Positions 12,880 to 25,566 of a stretch of 64,000 nucleotides of DNA are shown here, piece by piece. Source of the DNA: Setaria digitata (lineage: Eukaryota; Nematoda; Chromadorea; Rhabditida; Setariidae); the NCBI GenBank assembly GCA_003640385.1, contig RCAB01000034.1:124001-188000 (forward strand), read 5' to 3'. Numbering within the stretch: position 1 is the stretch's first letter; each line of letters opens with the position of its first letter. The notes under the pieces are model-generated. The model did no database searches. It was not told the DNA's origin and saw only the letters and a program-made list of their open reading frames with translations. The position numbers and the translations under genes are program-made.

Positions 12880-13941
12880 TCGGTGCATTTCGTAAAGTGG
12901 CGTTTATGTCTAGATTTCTCAATTCTTCCGATCAGTAAATTAGAATGTTTTGAAGACGAACTAGCTCCATGCTAAACAACATTTTTCGTCGATGCAAAAT
13001 TTCTATTACTGTTTTTTGGCTTCCCCCGATTAAATTCATTTTCACTTCAAAAGAGAATGCTATTCCAAATATTTTAAAATCCTCATGTTAGATAGCTTCT
13101 AAAATGCTTAGTAACTGTAACGTTATTTCATTTTCATAGAAACAATATAATGACAACAAACTGAGTTGTTTCCAGTGATTTTTTTATTATGTTCACTTCC
13201 GCATCGTAATTTCCGAAAGCGTTTTTTTTTTTTATCACTTGTTGACAATGTCCTATCCTATTTTAGCCTTAAATCCAAATTTCTGAGTTAAAATTTGAAA
13301 GTTCCAGTTTGCAATTTAATCGCGTTACGTAACGAGCGAAAAGCATTTTTTTCTTTGGCTTCACTGTCTTTATACACTTAATTATTGCTAATCTAGATTC
13401 CTCTGCTGCATTTCTTATTTTCGCTGCACAAAATAAATTATTAAACTTTCGTGAACTTTTGTACGGAGCTGGACACAATTTCCAGACTCTTTCTTTACCT
13501 GACTGAATCTGGATAAGTTCTACTGTATCTTCAAAACTTCAGTTGTTATTATTAAAATGCAATAGTTAGATTTACCTAATTAAAAAATTATTAGTTTGAA
13601 AAAGAAGGTGATAATTATTAAACAATTATTAATTGTAGAGTGATGAAATGCTCCAGACACTTTGTTATAAATAATTTTCCAAATTGAAGCCTGCACCTTT
13701 CACTTACACATAGGTCGGTACCTTTTTTTCTTAACTTTTTTTAAATACCAAATTACTGACATATTGAAATTCTGCAGCTTTAAGTCCATGAGATTAACAA
13801 ACTTGCTATTAACTACCGAACATTCTTCCCATAATTGACGTTTAGCATCTTCTGCTTTCAGGAAAATAAAGATTTCTTGCAGGGTTTTTCGTGTTTCTTT
13901 CGCATTTCATAATGTACAATCTTATTTAATCCATTTTCTAG
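12880..13941. other. Gap between S2-like and 5-phosphatase genes
   Basis: About 1.06 kb of AT-rich sequence between two genes on the same strand. It ends in TTTTCTAG directly before the ATG of the next gene, a candidate trans-splice acceptor. No coding signal is convincing; a minus-strand open frame at 13269-13478 has no recognisable motif. Confidence 0.5.
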
Positions 13942-16900
13942 ATGACCAATCGCTCACGATCGCTAGCAACTCGGATTACTGCAAGTCTAACAACATCTCA
14001 ACAACTTTCGTCCTCTCTAATTACAGCTGTAGCTACCAATTTCTTTTTTTCTCTTTTTTTTTTTTTTTTTTAATGATTTCATAGCTTAAGAACAAAATGT
14101 ATTTGCAATTCTAATTTTCACATATTTTCAACAAAATTATCAAAAATGATTTTTCCAGAATAGTTATAATGATATGACTGTTGAAAAGTCTTCGGAACCG
14201 ATCAAATCATTTACATCACATATAAGTCGTTTTAACTCATCGCTTATGAGACATCTTTCGGTTGAAAACGGTAAGCTTTATAATTAGTAAGACAGCCTGG
14301 GTCAGTAAACAGCAGCAATCAATTTAATTATTTCTGTAGCGTTGAAATTATCAGTCATTGAATTTTTTTGCAGTAACCTAAGCAATTTCACAGTTGTGTC
14401 GAGATTTTGACTGATGAACATAATGCGTCATTCACAAAGCTGAATCTAAGTTGTGCCATCTGTGTTTTTGTGACTGATTTTAACGAAAACTGAATACAAC
14501 TAACAATTCTAATAAAACCTATAACCATCTGCAACCACATCGTGTCCATTTACTTTTTTTAATCCTTCTAACTAAAATTTTTTTAACTTCCGTCATCAAG
14601 TTTTTTTAAAATTTCGCTACTCGATTATTCTTTTGACTAGTGGATTACAGTGCAAAATCTTGTATATGCAAATTTGTTAATAAGAATTCATAATGCATAA
14701 ATTGGAATTCTCCTTAATTTTTAGTCTCAAGTTCCAAGAGTATAGAATCGAACAGCATTTTGAATGTCGCCCAGGAGGAAAGAATAGCGCTTGAAAATGA
14801 AGCCGAAACAAATCAATACTTTATATGTGATGCGCATCTCAGGTTTATATTTATAAATCGGATTTACAAAGGGCCTTACTTCGTTCTTATTTTTCTAGTT
14901 TCTAGTTAAAAATAACCTTTTCTCTACTAACTTTTCGTAAAAATTTCAACACAAAGTCTTAACTCAGTCCTTGACAGATAATTCTTTCATTTCATATGTC
15001 TTCCTGATCAGTTCTTAAAATTGATATCTTTGAATCTTCAAATTCCAAGAACAAAAAAAATTGAAAGGAAAAGTAAAATTAAAAGATTATTAGCTAAAAA
15101 CAAGAGAACAACTTCTCATCACCTTCGTCTCAGTTCATGTTTATTATTATTATTATTTATTGCTATTATTACTTGTTATTATTATTACTATTATTATTAC
15201 TAATATTATTATTATTACTATTATTATTATTATCATTATTATTATTTATTATTACTATTGTTATAAATTACTGTTTTGTTCTAATACATATGCTTTTCAG
15301 AATAACAGTGGTTGGCCCCGGCGGAGTAATTATTCCGGAAGTGGATCAGCTGAGGCATTTAACACCGGATGGTACAATTTCCGTGATGTGTTTAACTTGG
15401 AATGTTGCCTCAAGGGTTTGTTGAAATTTTCTTTTTCCGTTTTAAATTAGTCGATAATTTTTTGCAATCAAACCCCAAAAAATTTCCTTCTGCTTCAGAT
15501 GGTCGTAAAAGCTAATATAAATCTTCGATTTACATGCTCAGAATAAGTCATATTTACGTTTTTCTAGTCACAAAATCATTTATCGAAAATCAAGAAACTG
15601 ATTACCAGTGAACGTCCTACTGATAGAGCTGACCTGATTTGTTTGTGCTTTCAGGAGCTTCCATCAATAAATCCGTTAGTTACATTTTCTTTTCTTCTGT
15701 TCCTTTGATTTTTAAGTTTTCGGAAATAAAACGAAGGGACTGGAGTAAAATTTTAAATTTCTAGACACTATCATCAAGAAACAGTTAAGCTGCTGGCCAA
15801 AGCTGTTGATGACACACATTTAACATTTTGTTGGGTACGAAAATGGTCACAAATGATGATCGTTTTTATCCGAGAGCCTCTAGTTGTATATACTTCAAGT
15901 ATAGGATTTCATCGTCTTTTTAATTTTTTCCATAGTAACTATTTTCAAACACTTGACATTTTAGAAATTTGAAAACTTTGCAGTTTTAAAGTGATATTTA
16001 AAATAATTCTCGAAATTTCGAAAGGTGGCTCATAAATTCCTATTGTTTGGATATGAATTAAATTTTAGGATTCATTTTATTTTATTTTGTTCTTTTATAT
16101 GGTATTCGAATCTAGAAATCAATAATTATAGCTCCGGAATGGCAGTTCATCTCCTGTACTCCAATCGTTAAACCTGTTCGGACGAAAGGAGCAATTGCAG
16201 TCTATTTTCAGATCTTTCAAGCATCAGTCATTTTCGTTACCTGTCACATGACTCGTTAGTTCTTACTATACTCTTTCATTGATTAATCCAAAATTTACCA
16301 AGCAGGTTGTATTCTGAGAAATAGCAATTCTAGCCTCAGATTCGGAAGTAGATTTAAGGTTGCTCAATAAGCAGAATAGAAAACTCAGAAATTTTGAATG
16401 TTGTCCTAATAGGATATAACATGAAACAAAGTTATGATAGCTCTACATTCGGTAATTTAATCAGATTCCAAGCTTTTTTCATTTCTTCTATTACAATATA
16501 TTCAGAATCATTTCAGATGGATCGGTATTGAATCGTATATGTGATTACTCAAAAATCTGTGATTCGCTGCGATTTTCAGCACTGAAAAGAGTCGGTGCAT
16601 CACCTGGTGAAGGAGTGAAACAAGCTGACTGTGTAAGTTTCGATTCTAACTCTTAAATTTAACTCCCAAAGTTGAAGAGACCGTGATATTTAATTAAAAG
16701 TTCTGCTGAAATATTTAATTGACTTTCGGGAGATGAAAAGGGAAGGATTTCACTTGTTCGAAAGAGATAGATTTATTTAAAATTACAATTCAAATCTAAA
16801 TTTTTACAGGTTTTTTGGTTCGGAGATTTAAATTTCCGCCTTCGAAGTAGGAAACGAGTTGATGAATTGAATTCGCAAAATAGAAAGCAAGAAAACATGA

Positions 16901-17402
16901 GAGATTCATACTTCGACCAGTTACTCGTTGATGATGAACTGACACTAGAAAGATGTAAAGGTCTGTCCCTGACATTCTCGAGGAAAAGCAATATTACTTT
17001 CTGTTAAGATGAAATCTTTCAAGTTTTTCAGCGGTTCCAAAAAAATTCGCTTCATTTCCAGGTAATGTTTTTGAAGGCTTCAGCGAAGCTTGTATTAATT
17101 TCCCTCCTACTCATAAATTTATCCTTGGCACCAACGATTATGTTAATGATCGGATTCCATCTTATACGGTATGAATTGGCCAAAGTTAAATAGCAAATTG
17201 GAAGTTAAAGAATAACAAGCTTTTACTTTATTTCAAGGCATTCATTTTCAAGTTTAAATTTTAGGACCGGATTTTATATTATGCGAAAGAATCAAGCTTG
17301 ATAAAGCCTGAGAAATATGACTGTTTGTGGGAAGAGAATGCTTCGGACCACAAACCTGTTTACGGCTTTTTCACCATGCGTGTTTTGAAACAGCGATACT
17401 AA
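13942..17402 (+). CDS. Inositol-polyphosphate 5-phosphatase, INPP5E-like
   Basis: Removes the 5-phosphate from phosphoinositides such as PI(4,5)P2 and PI(3,4,5)P3. Eleven exons fit in phase: 13942-14028, 14159-14270, 14725-14842, 15301-15415, 15568-15674, 15765-15885, 16116-16254, 16517-16632, 16810-16960, 17062-17168, 17265-17402, for about 436 residues. The first three exons encode a Ser/Thr-rich, low-complexity leader. Catalytic landmarks in order: TWNVAS, DLICLCFQEL (catalytic Glu), VRTKGAIAVYF, VTCHMTH, VFWFGDLNFRL, PSYTDRILYY and ASDHKPVYGFF. All metal- and phosphate-binding motifs of the family are present. RTKGA and the overall spacing favour the INPP5E (72 kDa) type over synaptojanin or OCRL. 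There is no CAAX box: the protein ends in KQRY. The donor of exon 6 has two candidates (15886 or 15899); only the first keeps frame. TTTTCTAG abuts the ATG, so further upstream coding exons are possible. Confidence 0.9.
15137..15256 (+). repeat. Interrupted (ATT)n microsatellite in the 5-phosphatase intron
   Basis: About 120 bases made almost wholly of ATT/TTA units with scattered C interruptions. It lies in intron 3, ending about 45 bases before the acceptor of the exon that opens the catalytic domain. Runs of Tyr, Leu or Ile codons in the overlapping frames are by-products of the repeat, not protein. Confidence 0.95.
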
Positions 17403-20400
17403 CGTATTAGAATTACTTACAATGCTATATCATGTCTCAGCGCAGCTTAGATATTTTTCACTGTAATATTCTCACTTCCTTGCTCAATTACTTCATTGTT
17501 TTGGTCTATATTTTCCGGCGCAGTTCAGATTCGATTGACCGTACTGTAAATGGCGAAGAAACAGTTGCGCAGCATCCCACAAAGTAGTCTGAAATGTAGG
17601 AAGCTATCGGTAGTTTTTTTTTTAAGGATCGCTGTGGAATTATCGTAAAAGTGCAGAAATTGGCTTCAGCCATCAAAAGAGATGAATTTTTGTTTATCAG
17701 CACTGCACTAACTTACTTTGCTTAAATTTTTCTAATTTTTTTCCCCTCCCCCCTCTCAAAAAAAAAAAAAAAAAAAAGAAAAAAAAAAGTAGATTCCACC
17801 GATGTTAGGTATGATGCCAAATTTTTCTACAAAAACTATGTAAAGGATATAATTATTATAGTTGCAGTTGTTGCTTAAGTACACTGATTACTTACGAGTT
17901 AAGTCCAACAGCTTCTGATATGCAATCAAAATAAGGGAATATAAGAACAAGCAGACAATATTCAGGATGGAGGATTACAAGTTTAGGAAGTGGAAAAAGT
18001 AATTTGCTTTCATCGTAAATCTACAAAGCCATATCAAATTCGAATTTTTTCAGTTTAGTTTAAATTAAGATTATTAAAGATTTCTCTGTTTTACATCAGA
18101 AGATTCTTCATTTCTGCTTTTGGAGAGCACTATCATTAATTCCTGATAACTATAATTTAACCAACACTTCCTAATAGTGTCTGTAATTTAGAGACTATAT
18201 TTAGGAGCAGCAAAAAAAAAAAAAAAAAACGGATCGCCTTGCCTTTTATCGTTAGCATCTAGAAATGACAATGATTGCAGTAGTTACAAGAATGTTTGTA
18301 GCTGAAAAGATGTATTCATGTTGAACACTATGGAGGAAATATCGAGTTCACTACACAAAAATCTACAGTTTTTTTTTTAAAGAAATCAATGCTTATGACG
18401 GCAATTTTTCTGAAAGAATTTGTATTTGCATTTTCTTATACTGCAAACATGTTGTGTCCCAGTTTTGAAATTCATGAAAACAATTTGATCGTCATCATTT
18501 GATCTAAAGTTACCCGTTTTTTTTTTACAGACAAATTGTTATTTATTTAACGGCTTATAACAGCAGCAGCTTCAAAGATATTTCCCCGTAAAAAAGTTTT
18601 ATAGCCATCAAGCTACTGTCTAAAGTATGTTATAATTAGCGTGTACAACGCGATTATTTCGAAGACGAATTGAATGACATGTCATTTTTATTTAATAGAA
18701 ATGATGAGTGAAACTTTAGAAAGTGGCAAGAATTTGTGGTTAGCATACGAGTTATTGATTCCTGCTGCTTTTTTTTATTAAATTAAATTATCATTGAATA
18801 TTTTTTCTGGTTATTGAATATTCTGAATTATGAAATGTCCTGGATATTATTAACGAAATGAATTATTATTCTTATTGAACAGCTGTGGAATCTTTCAATT
18901 TGGTCATCGGCACCACTGATGCTCCTAAAAGTCCATGTTATACAAAATCGTCTATTTCCTGTACCAACATCAACTTTTCAGTGATGTTGGTCTAGACTAT
19001 AGTTCACTGTGTTGAAAAGCCATTTGATGTGTAGAAGGAACAAATTTTTAAAGACTTAAAATGAATGAATCCAAACTCTTAAATATAAGGTTAACAAGGG
19101 TATGCCAAATATAATTATGGTGATGATACCTGTATTTAGAGGTTTTAATTCTCATTTAACCCCACAACCAATTTTGATTGTCTCTAATTTGCTTCGGTAA
19201 GTCTCCCGAATTTCATGCAATTTTGCTTTGGAACAATGTAACACCCTCATTTGTTGCAGTTATTATGTCGTCGTCAAACTTTACCATTCCAAAAGTTATT
19301 AGTTTTTCAATGTTTATCTATAGTTCACACTGTATTATATTTTGATGTTTAAAATTAAAAAAAAAAAACCCGCAGTTCACCGAAATGTCTTTTTTGCACT
19401 TGTTATAAATCTAATAATATGATCGCCTGCTTTTCATTAATTACGCTTTTATGCAGCAACACGTTATCACCAAGTAATTCATGAATAAGTTCCGTTAGTA
19501 TTTTTCCTTTTTTTTTTTTTCAGGAGTATTTTGTTTGGATTTCTTTCAATACCTTTGCATATGGATATCACGTTGCCTTTTCAAAACTACTGATTTTTTG
19601 GAGAGCTTCAATTGTCCAAAGTACTTACTTTTCAGCACCCTCTTTTTCCGTCTTTTTTTTTGCCATGCACGTAAAGACTATTCTTATCGTCTAAAAGCTT
19701 TAAAATCAAAATATTTTGTTTGTTTTAAATTGACTAAGGCTCATTATGAACAAATTCAGCGATGGAACTGTCCTAGTAGCATTTGAACTGAAACCATAAC
19801 AAACACAAAAAATCAGAAGTCTGGGAAGAAGATTTCATAAATTCTAATTTTCAATAATCAAATAAACTTTGAATTTGTTTTCTTTTTTTTTTTTTTTTTT
19901 TTTCTGATAAGAGTTGAAAAGGACAATAAGACGAACTCAATCAATTCATTCTACAAAAACTACAGGAACAAGAACCAAAAAAAGAAGGTATTAGATCAAT
20001 CAGTGTTTCTGACGATAATCTACAAACTTTTGCAAAACTAAAGAGAATAGACCTTATATATACAGAGGTTTATTAGATTGTTGGCTGTAGTTCCAAGACT
20101 GCTTCCTTTCTGTTACACAAATTAAAAGAACTGGTTGGTTAATTATTAACAACGATCTTAACTGAAATTTCTTTCAGGTCATTCATTATCTTTTTTCTAA
20201 CATCCTTCTAGTGAAAAACGAATAAAACTCGTTACGGCAGATAGACTGATAGCTTATGATCAGATTAATCCTCTTATCAAATATGCCACTTCTCATTTTT
20301 ACTCTGGGTTTGAATCAAATTATATAGTAAAAGTAACCAGCACCGCTGTCAGTGGTGCATCACAACTGTAAAAAGTATGTATTGTTGAGTATCTGCAACA

Positions 20401-23400
20401 GAGAAAAAGTCAAGTGATTTAATCAATGTTGATGATAAGGAAACAAATCAGAAAACTTGACAATGCATTTCCTAATATCATATCTGTCTTCCTTTCATTC
20501 ATTTAGCTTACATGATAACGCTTACAAAAGTTCGATGAACTAACTACAAGCGGAAACTTGACCAGATCTTAATTGGCTCCATACGATATCAAAATATTTC
20601 ATTTGAAAGATACTTATTCATTCATCGCTTATTATGAAAATTTTCAGTCAAGTGATATTAAAATTGCAGAGTGCAATGAGAAGTAGTACTGTGTAATCAA
20701 ATTAAGAAGTATCTAATTATTAATTTCGTATAAAAGACATATTGTAATTTAGTTAAAAACTGAAATCTTAACCGAAAAACACAATATTAAGAATTTGAAG
20801 GATTTGTGAAAGGCTTGGATTGCACTATAAAGGAAAAAAGTAATTACACCATTAGGACTTTCAAGAAGCCTATCTATGAGCAAGCAATAAATATACACAT
20901 TTTGTTTGTGATCAGTTGACTAATTGATCACACTTATTAATTTGCATATTTAACTTCACATTAAATAGAATTATTGATTTTTTTTATCAAAGTTAATTAT
21001 TGCAATTAAGAAAAATTTTAAAAAGCATAATCAGAGAGTAACATTAAACTGAAATACAAACCGTTTCATAAATATGTATAATTTACACCATGGCACAAAG
21101 AATAATTGGACTCGTCATTACAGCAAGACTATGGAACTAATTTATGTAGGAACTGTTTGTTTGTGGAAGCCATAACCGGGGAAATTCGTAAAATAAAGCC
21201 ACCAACAATGAATGTGCTCCTGTGAACAGTGGAAAGGTGAAATTATGAGCCACGAAGAAAGTCACTAGGGATCAAACAGTCAAATAATCTCTTCGACAAT
21301 TAAATCCAGCCACATATCTAGAATTTGCAGTGTTATGACTACCACACATGTTTATTGTTTTCTCAAGCTCAGTAGAAGAGGATGACAGTCTTTCATATTT
21401 ATTATGTGGAAGATGTTACGATGAAAATTTCAGTAAGTAGTGAAATTCTTAGAAAAGTTCCAGAACTGATCATCTTTTTCAATACTGTTACCAAATGCTC
21501 AATCAAAAGGGAAAATTTGAAACCGAATCTGTTTAGTTAGCATTTCAGTTGTAATTTCCTGCAGCGAACTTTGGACTCTTGCATACAACCTCACAATTAC
21601 CTAATTACTCATATCTGCAAATTCATAAGCTTACTAAGCTGAAAGTAAGCTTACTTTTCCTCATGTTACCATTTCTTTATGTTGATAATAACTTGGCCCT
21701 GATGTAGCTTCAAATTTGGTATACTTCAGATATAGCTACATAAGAATTTTCATTCAGGGCCGGCAGTTACGTAGCCTAAATACTAATGGGTGATAAATAA
21801 TTTGCTTTCTTTCATTTCAAATTTATTAGCTAAAAAAAAATCCATTATCTCATTCTGCGAAATGTCAAGTATCAATTATCCTCCTTGAGTGCACGGTTTC
21901 TTTATAAAGTCATTTTTTGCAATAATAAGAGCAAAGGTGTTGCATCAAAATGATGTCTTTTTCTGATTAATTAAGTATAAGTTATCAAGCTAAGGAATTT
22001 GATCAGGTTTTGTAGTGTCAATTAAATAAACGAGTTAATGATGTGTCTTGTTCAATGAATATTAATAACTAATTCATCTAACTGGGCAAATTAAAAAAAT
22101 TCTGGATAGATTAGACTATCCTTTATTCAAGATACAAACGTCAGCTTACCGCCGTAAAAGTTAAGCTAAAATAAAAGTTTATATAAGCTTCAATCCAACT
22201 TTTATATAAATGCTTCTTGCTGTTTGCAGGCTAACTTTAAATACTCGGGGTATTTCCTGAATCCTTCAATATTTCTCCGAATAAGTACTTCTCCAGGTAT
22301 TGTAAAAGCCTGTGTTATTACTGTTAATTATAGACCTAACGTTTCTTCGAGTGAAACTTTTTTAAGCTGAACAAGAAAACATTTTAACAGCGCAGCATTT
22401 CAACTGTTCTAAGGAACAATATGTCAGGAACCACAGCAGTTTTGTAAGAACCATAAAAAGCATTTGTAGCTTTGTTTATTTACCTTCACTTTTCTTTTTG
22501 ATATCGATTGAGTGTTAAAATCCTCGCTAATTAATTATGAAGTTTCAAAATTATCGTGAAAAAACCGCAAAGAAAAAGAGGGAAAAAAATTACGAAAGCT
22601 TCAACCGGTTCCACGAATTAAAATTCAACAAAGACGCGGAAAATTCATCCCACTAAAAAAATGCTTTCAATAACACCTATAGAAACAAATTCAACTGCTT
22701 CACAGTAAGGCATATCGGTACTTTGAAACCTTATCAGTGTGTCTTGAAATGCTGACATCAAGAATAACCCTACCCACAGACGAAACTTTGGATTGTAAAA
22801 CTCACCATCATCAAGGTTTGAGTCTTTTACTATTGGGGGCTGGGAGACATGAAGCCAACGGTGAAATTTGAAGTGTTCGTGGTTCGTATGTTGGTTTCGG
22901 TTTTAATCAAGTGGTGGCAGTTCTGTAAGCTTCAAAATTGAATTTGGAGAGGTATCGAGGCAAATTTCCAGCACCATCCGTGATACCCCGGTGAGAATTA
23001 GCTTTAACATTTCCACTATGCTCGCGATTTGTACTCGTTATATTTAATTTTTGTCTCAGAAAGCTGCTAATAGTTGGCTAGAAATATCGGGTACTTAGTG
23101 TAGACAGTGATGTATGCTTACCTTTGCTCAGTGCTGTGCTTCAGGTGATGACATTGTCCTGATGCAATATTTGTAAGGGTTAATAGACATAGGTTTTTGC
23201 ATAATGGAATGATTCATTTAATTTGTCCAAAATTCCGATTGATTGAATGTGCGTCTCTTTTCATATATCATAAGATTGGAACAGTGGTCTTTGAAAGTAG
23301 TCACCTGGAGAATATTAGTGAAAGTGGGAGTCCCTGGATGCCAACATGATAGTTAGCATTTATATTTTCCTATTTTAGGTGTAGAGTTTTATCTGTACTC

Positions 23401-23805
23401 TACTCCTAACTTAGAGAATATGGCGCTGTAAAGCCGAATCAAAACTAACGGATTAGATCTCAAAAGTATTGCTGCAGTACTATATCAAAGACCGAAGTGA
23501 TTTCCCAAGGTCCTAATGCCGTACATATATTGACTTTACTTTTAGGATGTAACCAGGAGCCAGTTGGTTTTTTTCTTTAATGAAAACCAAAAGTGTATTA
23601 ATGTTTTCATGAATAGACTCAAACTAAGAGATTTTGAATGGTTACTGGTCACAGAAATTTGCGAATATAAGATTGTTCATGCAGATGTTTCCTTCAAGTA
23701 GGAAAATTAACTGTTGTATTCTAGCAGCTTTTTTCTTTTCTGCTTTTTTTTTCAGGTAGCAGTCATACGTATTCGATAACAAATGTAAAGTTCTATTAAT
23801 TAAGG
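17403..23805. other. 6.4-kb intergenic region, no gene seen
   Basis: Both strands were read for splice-bounded open segments and familiar motifs; none was found. Poly-A or poly-T tracts occur near 17760, 18210, 19365, 19510 and 19882. The plus-strand open frame at 19535-19786 follows a polypyrimidine-AG and is the longest, but it is Phe/Leu/Lys-rich with no domain. A TTTTTTTTCAG site at about 23746-23756 probably marks the acceptor of a 5' UTR exon, or a trans-splice site, for the following gene. Confidence 0.55.
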
Positions 23806-25535
23806 ATGACGAGTATTATCAAGAATCAAATCATCAAGCATCTTTCAAAGTAATTGTTGAATGCCTCATTTCATAAACTTTGCGGAAATCCTTTAGATGT
23901 ATCGATGTGTCACATGCATCCAAATTTCAGATTTGTTCGAAATATCACAGCTGACCAAATCAGCGTACAAATTTTGAGTGGTAAAGGAGAATTAAAAAAT
24001 ATTGAATTAAACGAAATTGTACTAAGCGAAGTCGGTTTTTGTTTTTGACTATTTATTTGCAGTAGTTTCTTTTTTTCAGGATGCTTTTTAGTATCCTTAG
24101 AATAGGTGTAAGTGCAAAAATAGTATCGTTATACTGTTGTTGTGTTTGTTACAGTAGGGAAGTTTATTCAGCGGAAATACCTTTGTATTATATATTAACC
24201 AGTTATCATTCTTGTAAGAAGGTTATGTTAATAAATTACCTTTTGTGTCAATTTTACAGTAACGTAGAATTTCTTTTCCCAGGTGCTTGAATTGCCAGCA
24301 TGGTTGCGAGTTAAAAAAGCAATTTGTAACAGAATAGCTGTCAAGGTTCCATGGACGAAGTTAAAATCACAACCAGTTCAACTAGTAAATTTTTTAAAAT
24401 TTTTTTATTCCTCTTACGAAAATCAAAATATCAGAATTAACGAGAAAAACAATTTTAATCATGCTTATTAATAGTCATCTACATCTTTTATCGATTTTAA
24501 TCTATTTGAATTTCAGTTAAATATTAATTACTGAATTTGTTCTTTCCATATATGTAACGATATAATGAATTCGGAGTAAAGTTTTTCTCTTCCGGAATTC
24601 CTTACTTTCTGCATTACTGTAGCCTTTGTTTTCAGTTTATTGATGAAATACGGGTAGAAGTTGAACTTAGTTCAAATCAAAGTGTTATCTGTGACTCAAA
24701 TCCTCTGAGGTATGCTTTATCACTAGTAAGGTATACTTGTTTGGTGCATGAATAAAGTAATCATGATAAGTGAAAGGATATTGTTTCAGTGCTTTTGGGG
24801 ATTCATCATACGGATTTGCCAATCGGGTTGCGGAAGGGATGTCACTTTATGTCAGTTCTGTGGAAATTAATTTTGATTCTGGTGTTTTTCGAGGTTCCTT
24901 AACGGTTAGTTACTTATAGTATTATTTACTCAGCTATCTTTTTATTACCAGTTTTTTACAAGTACTGAAAATTTTTTCATGAAGAAGCCTTCTTTATAGC
25001 TTTCAAGATTGGCGGTTGAAAGCAGAAGTCCAAGTTGGCAGCCAGTTAGTGATTTGCGGTATACTCGAATTACAGATCCAGCTACTAGCAAATTGCTTAT
25101 GTTTAAAATGGTCTGTTTTTGAGAAATTTCAAAATATTGTTTTGTGGTCGTTTGCTGATAAATGGTAAAGCCAGATAAGTCGTAAAGCTCCCTTATCTGT
25201 TTTTGGCTTTACTCTATTATCTTATTTTTTCACAATATTACATATGTTCATGATTTTATAAGTAGTCATATATCAGGTTACATGGCATTTGTTGCGTATT
25301 GAAGCATCCGCCCAAGCTAATTCGTCACGGAACGTGATAAATGCTCCGCTAAGATTAATCACTAGCAGTGGGAAGAGTAGAATCTGTGTGAAAAAGTCCA
25401 CTAATGGTTTGAGTTTATTAAAGTTCACATCGGTTTGATGTTTTGAGTAAACAAATACAGTAGTTTGTTACTTGTTCCTCAATCTTTAACTCTAAGAAAC
25501 AATACATTATTGAATTAAACGGAAGTGAGATTAAT

Positions 25536-25566
<31 letters not shown>

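Noticed and set aside
15137..15450. Plus-strand frames rich in Ile, Leu and Tyr runs
   Set aside because: They are translations of the ATT microsatellite; the true exon starts at 15301 after TTTTCAG.
19535..19786. Plus-strand open frame after a polypyrimidine-AG, possible small gene
   Set aside because: The composition is dominated by Phe, Leu, Lys and Ser. There is no domain, no partner exon and no conserved-looking motif; it is a chance frame in AT-rich DNA.
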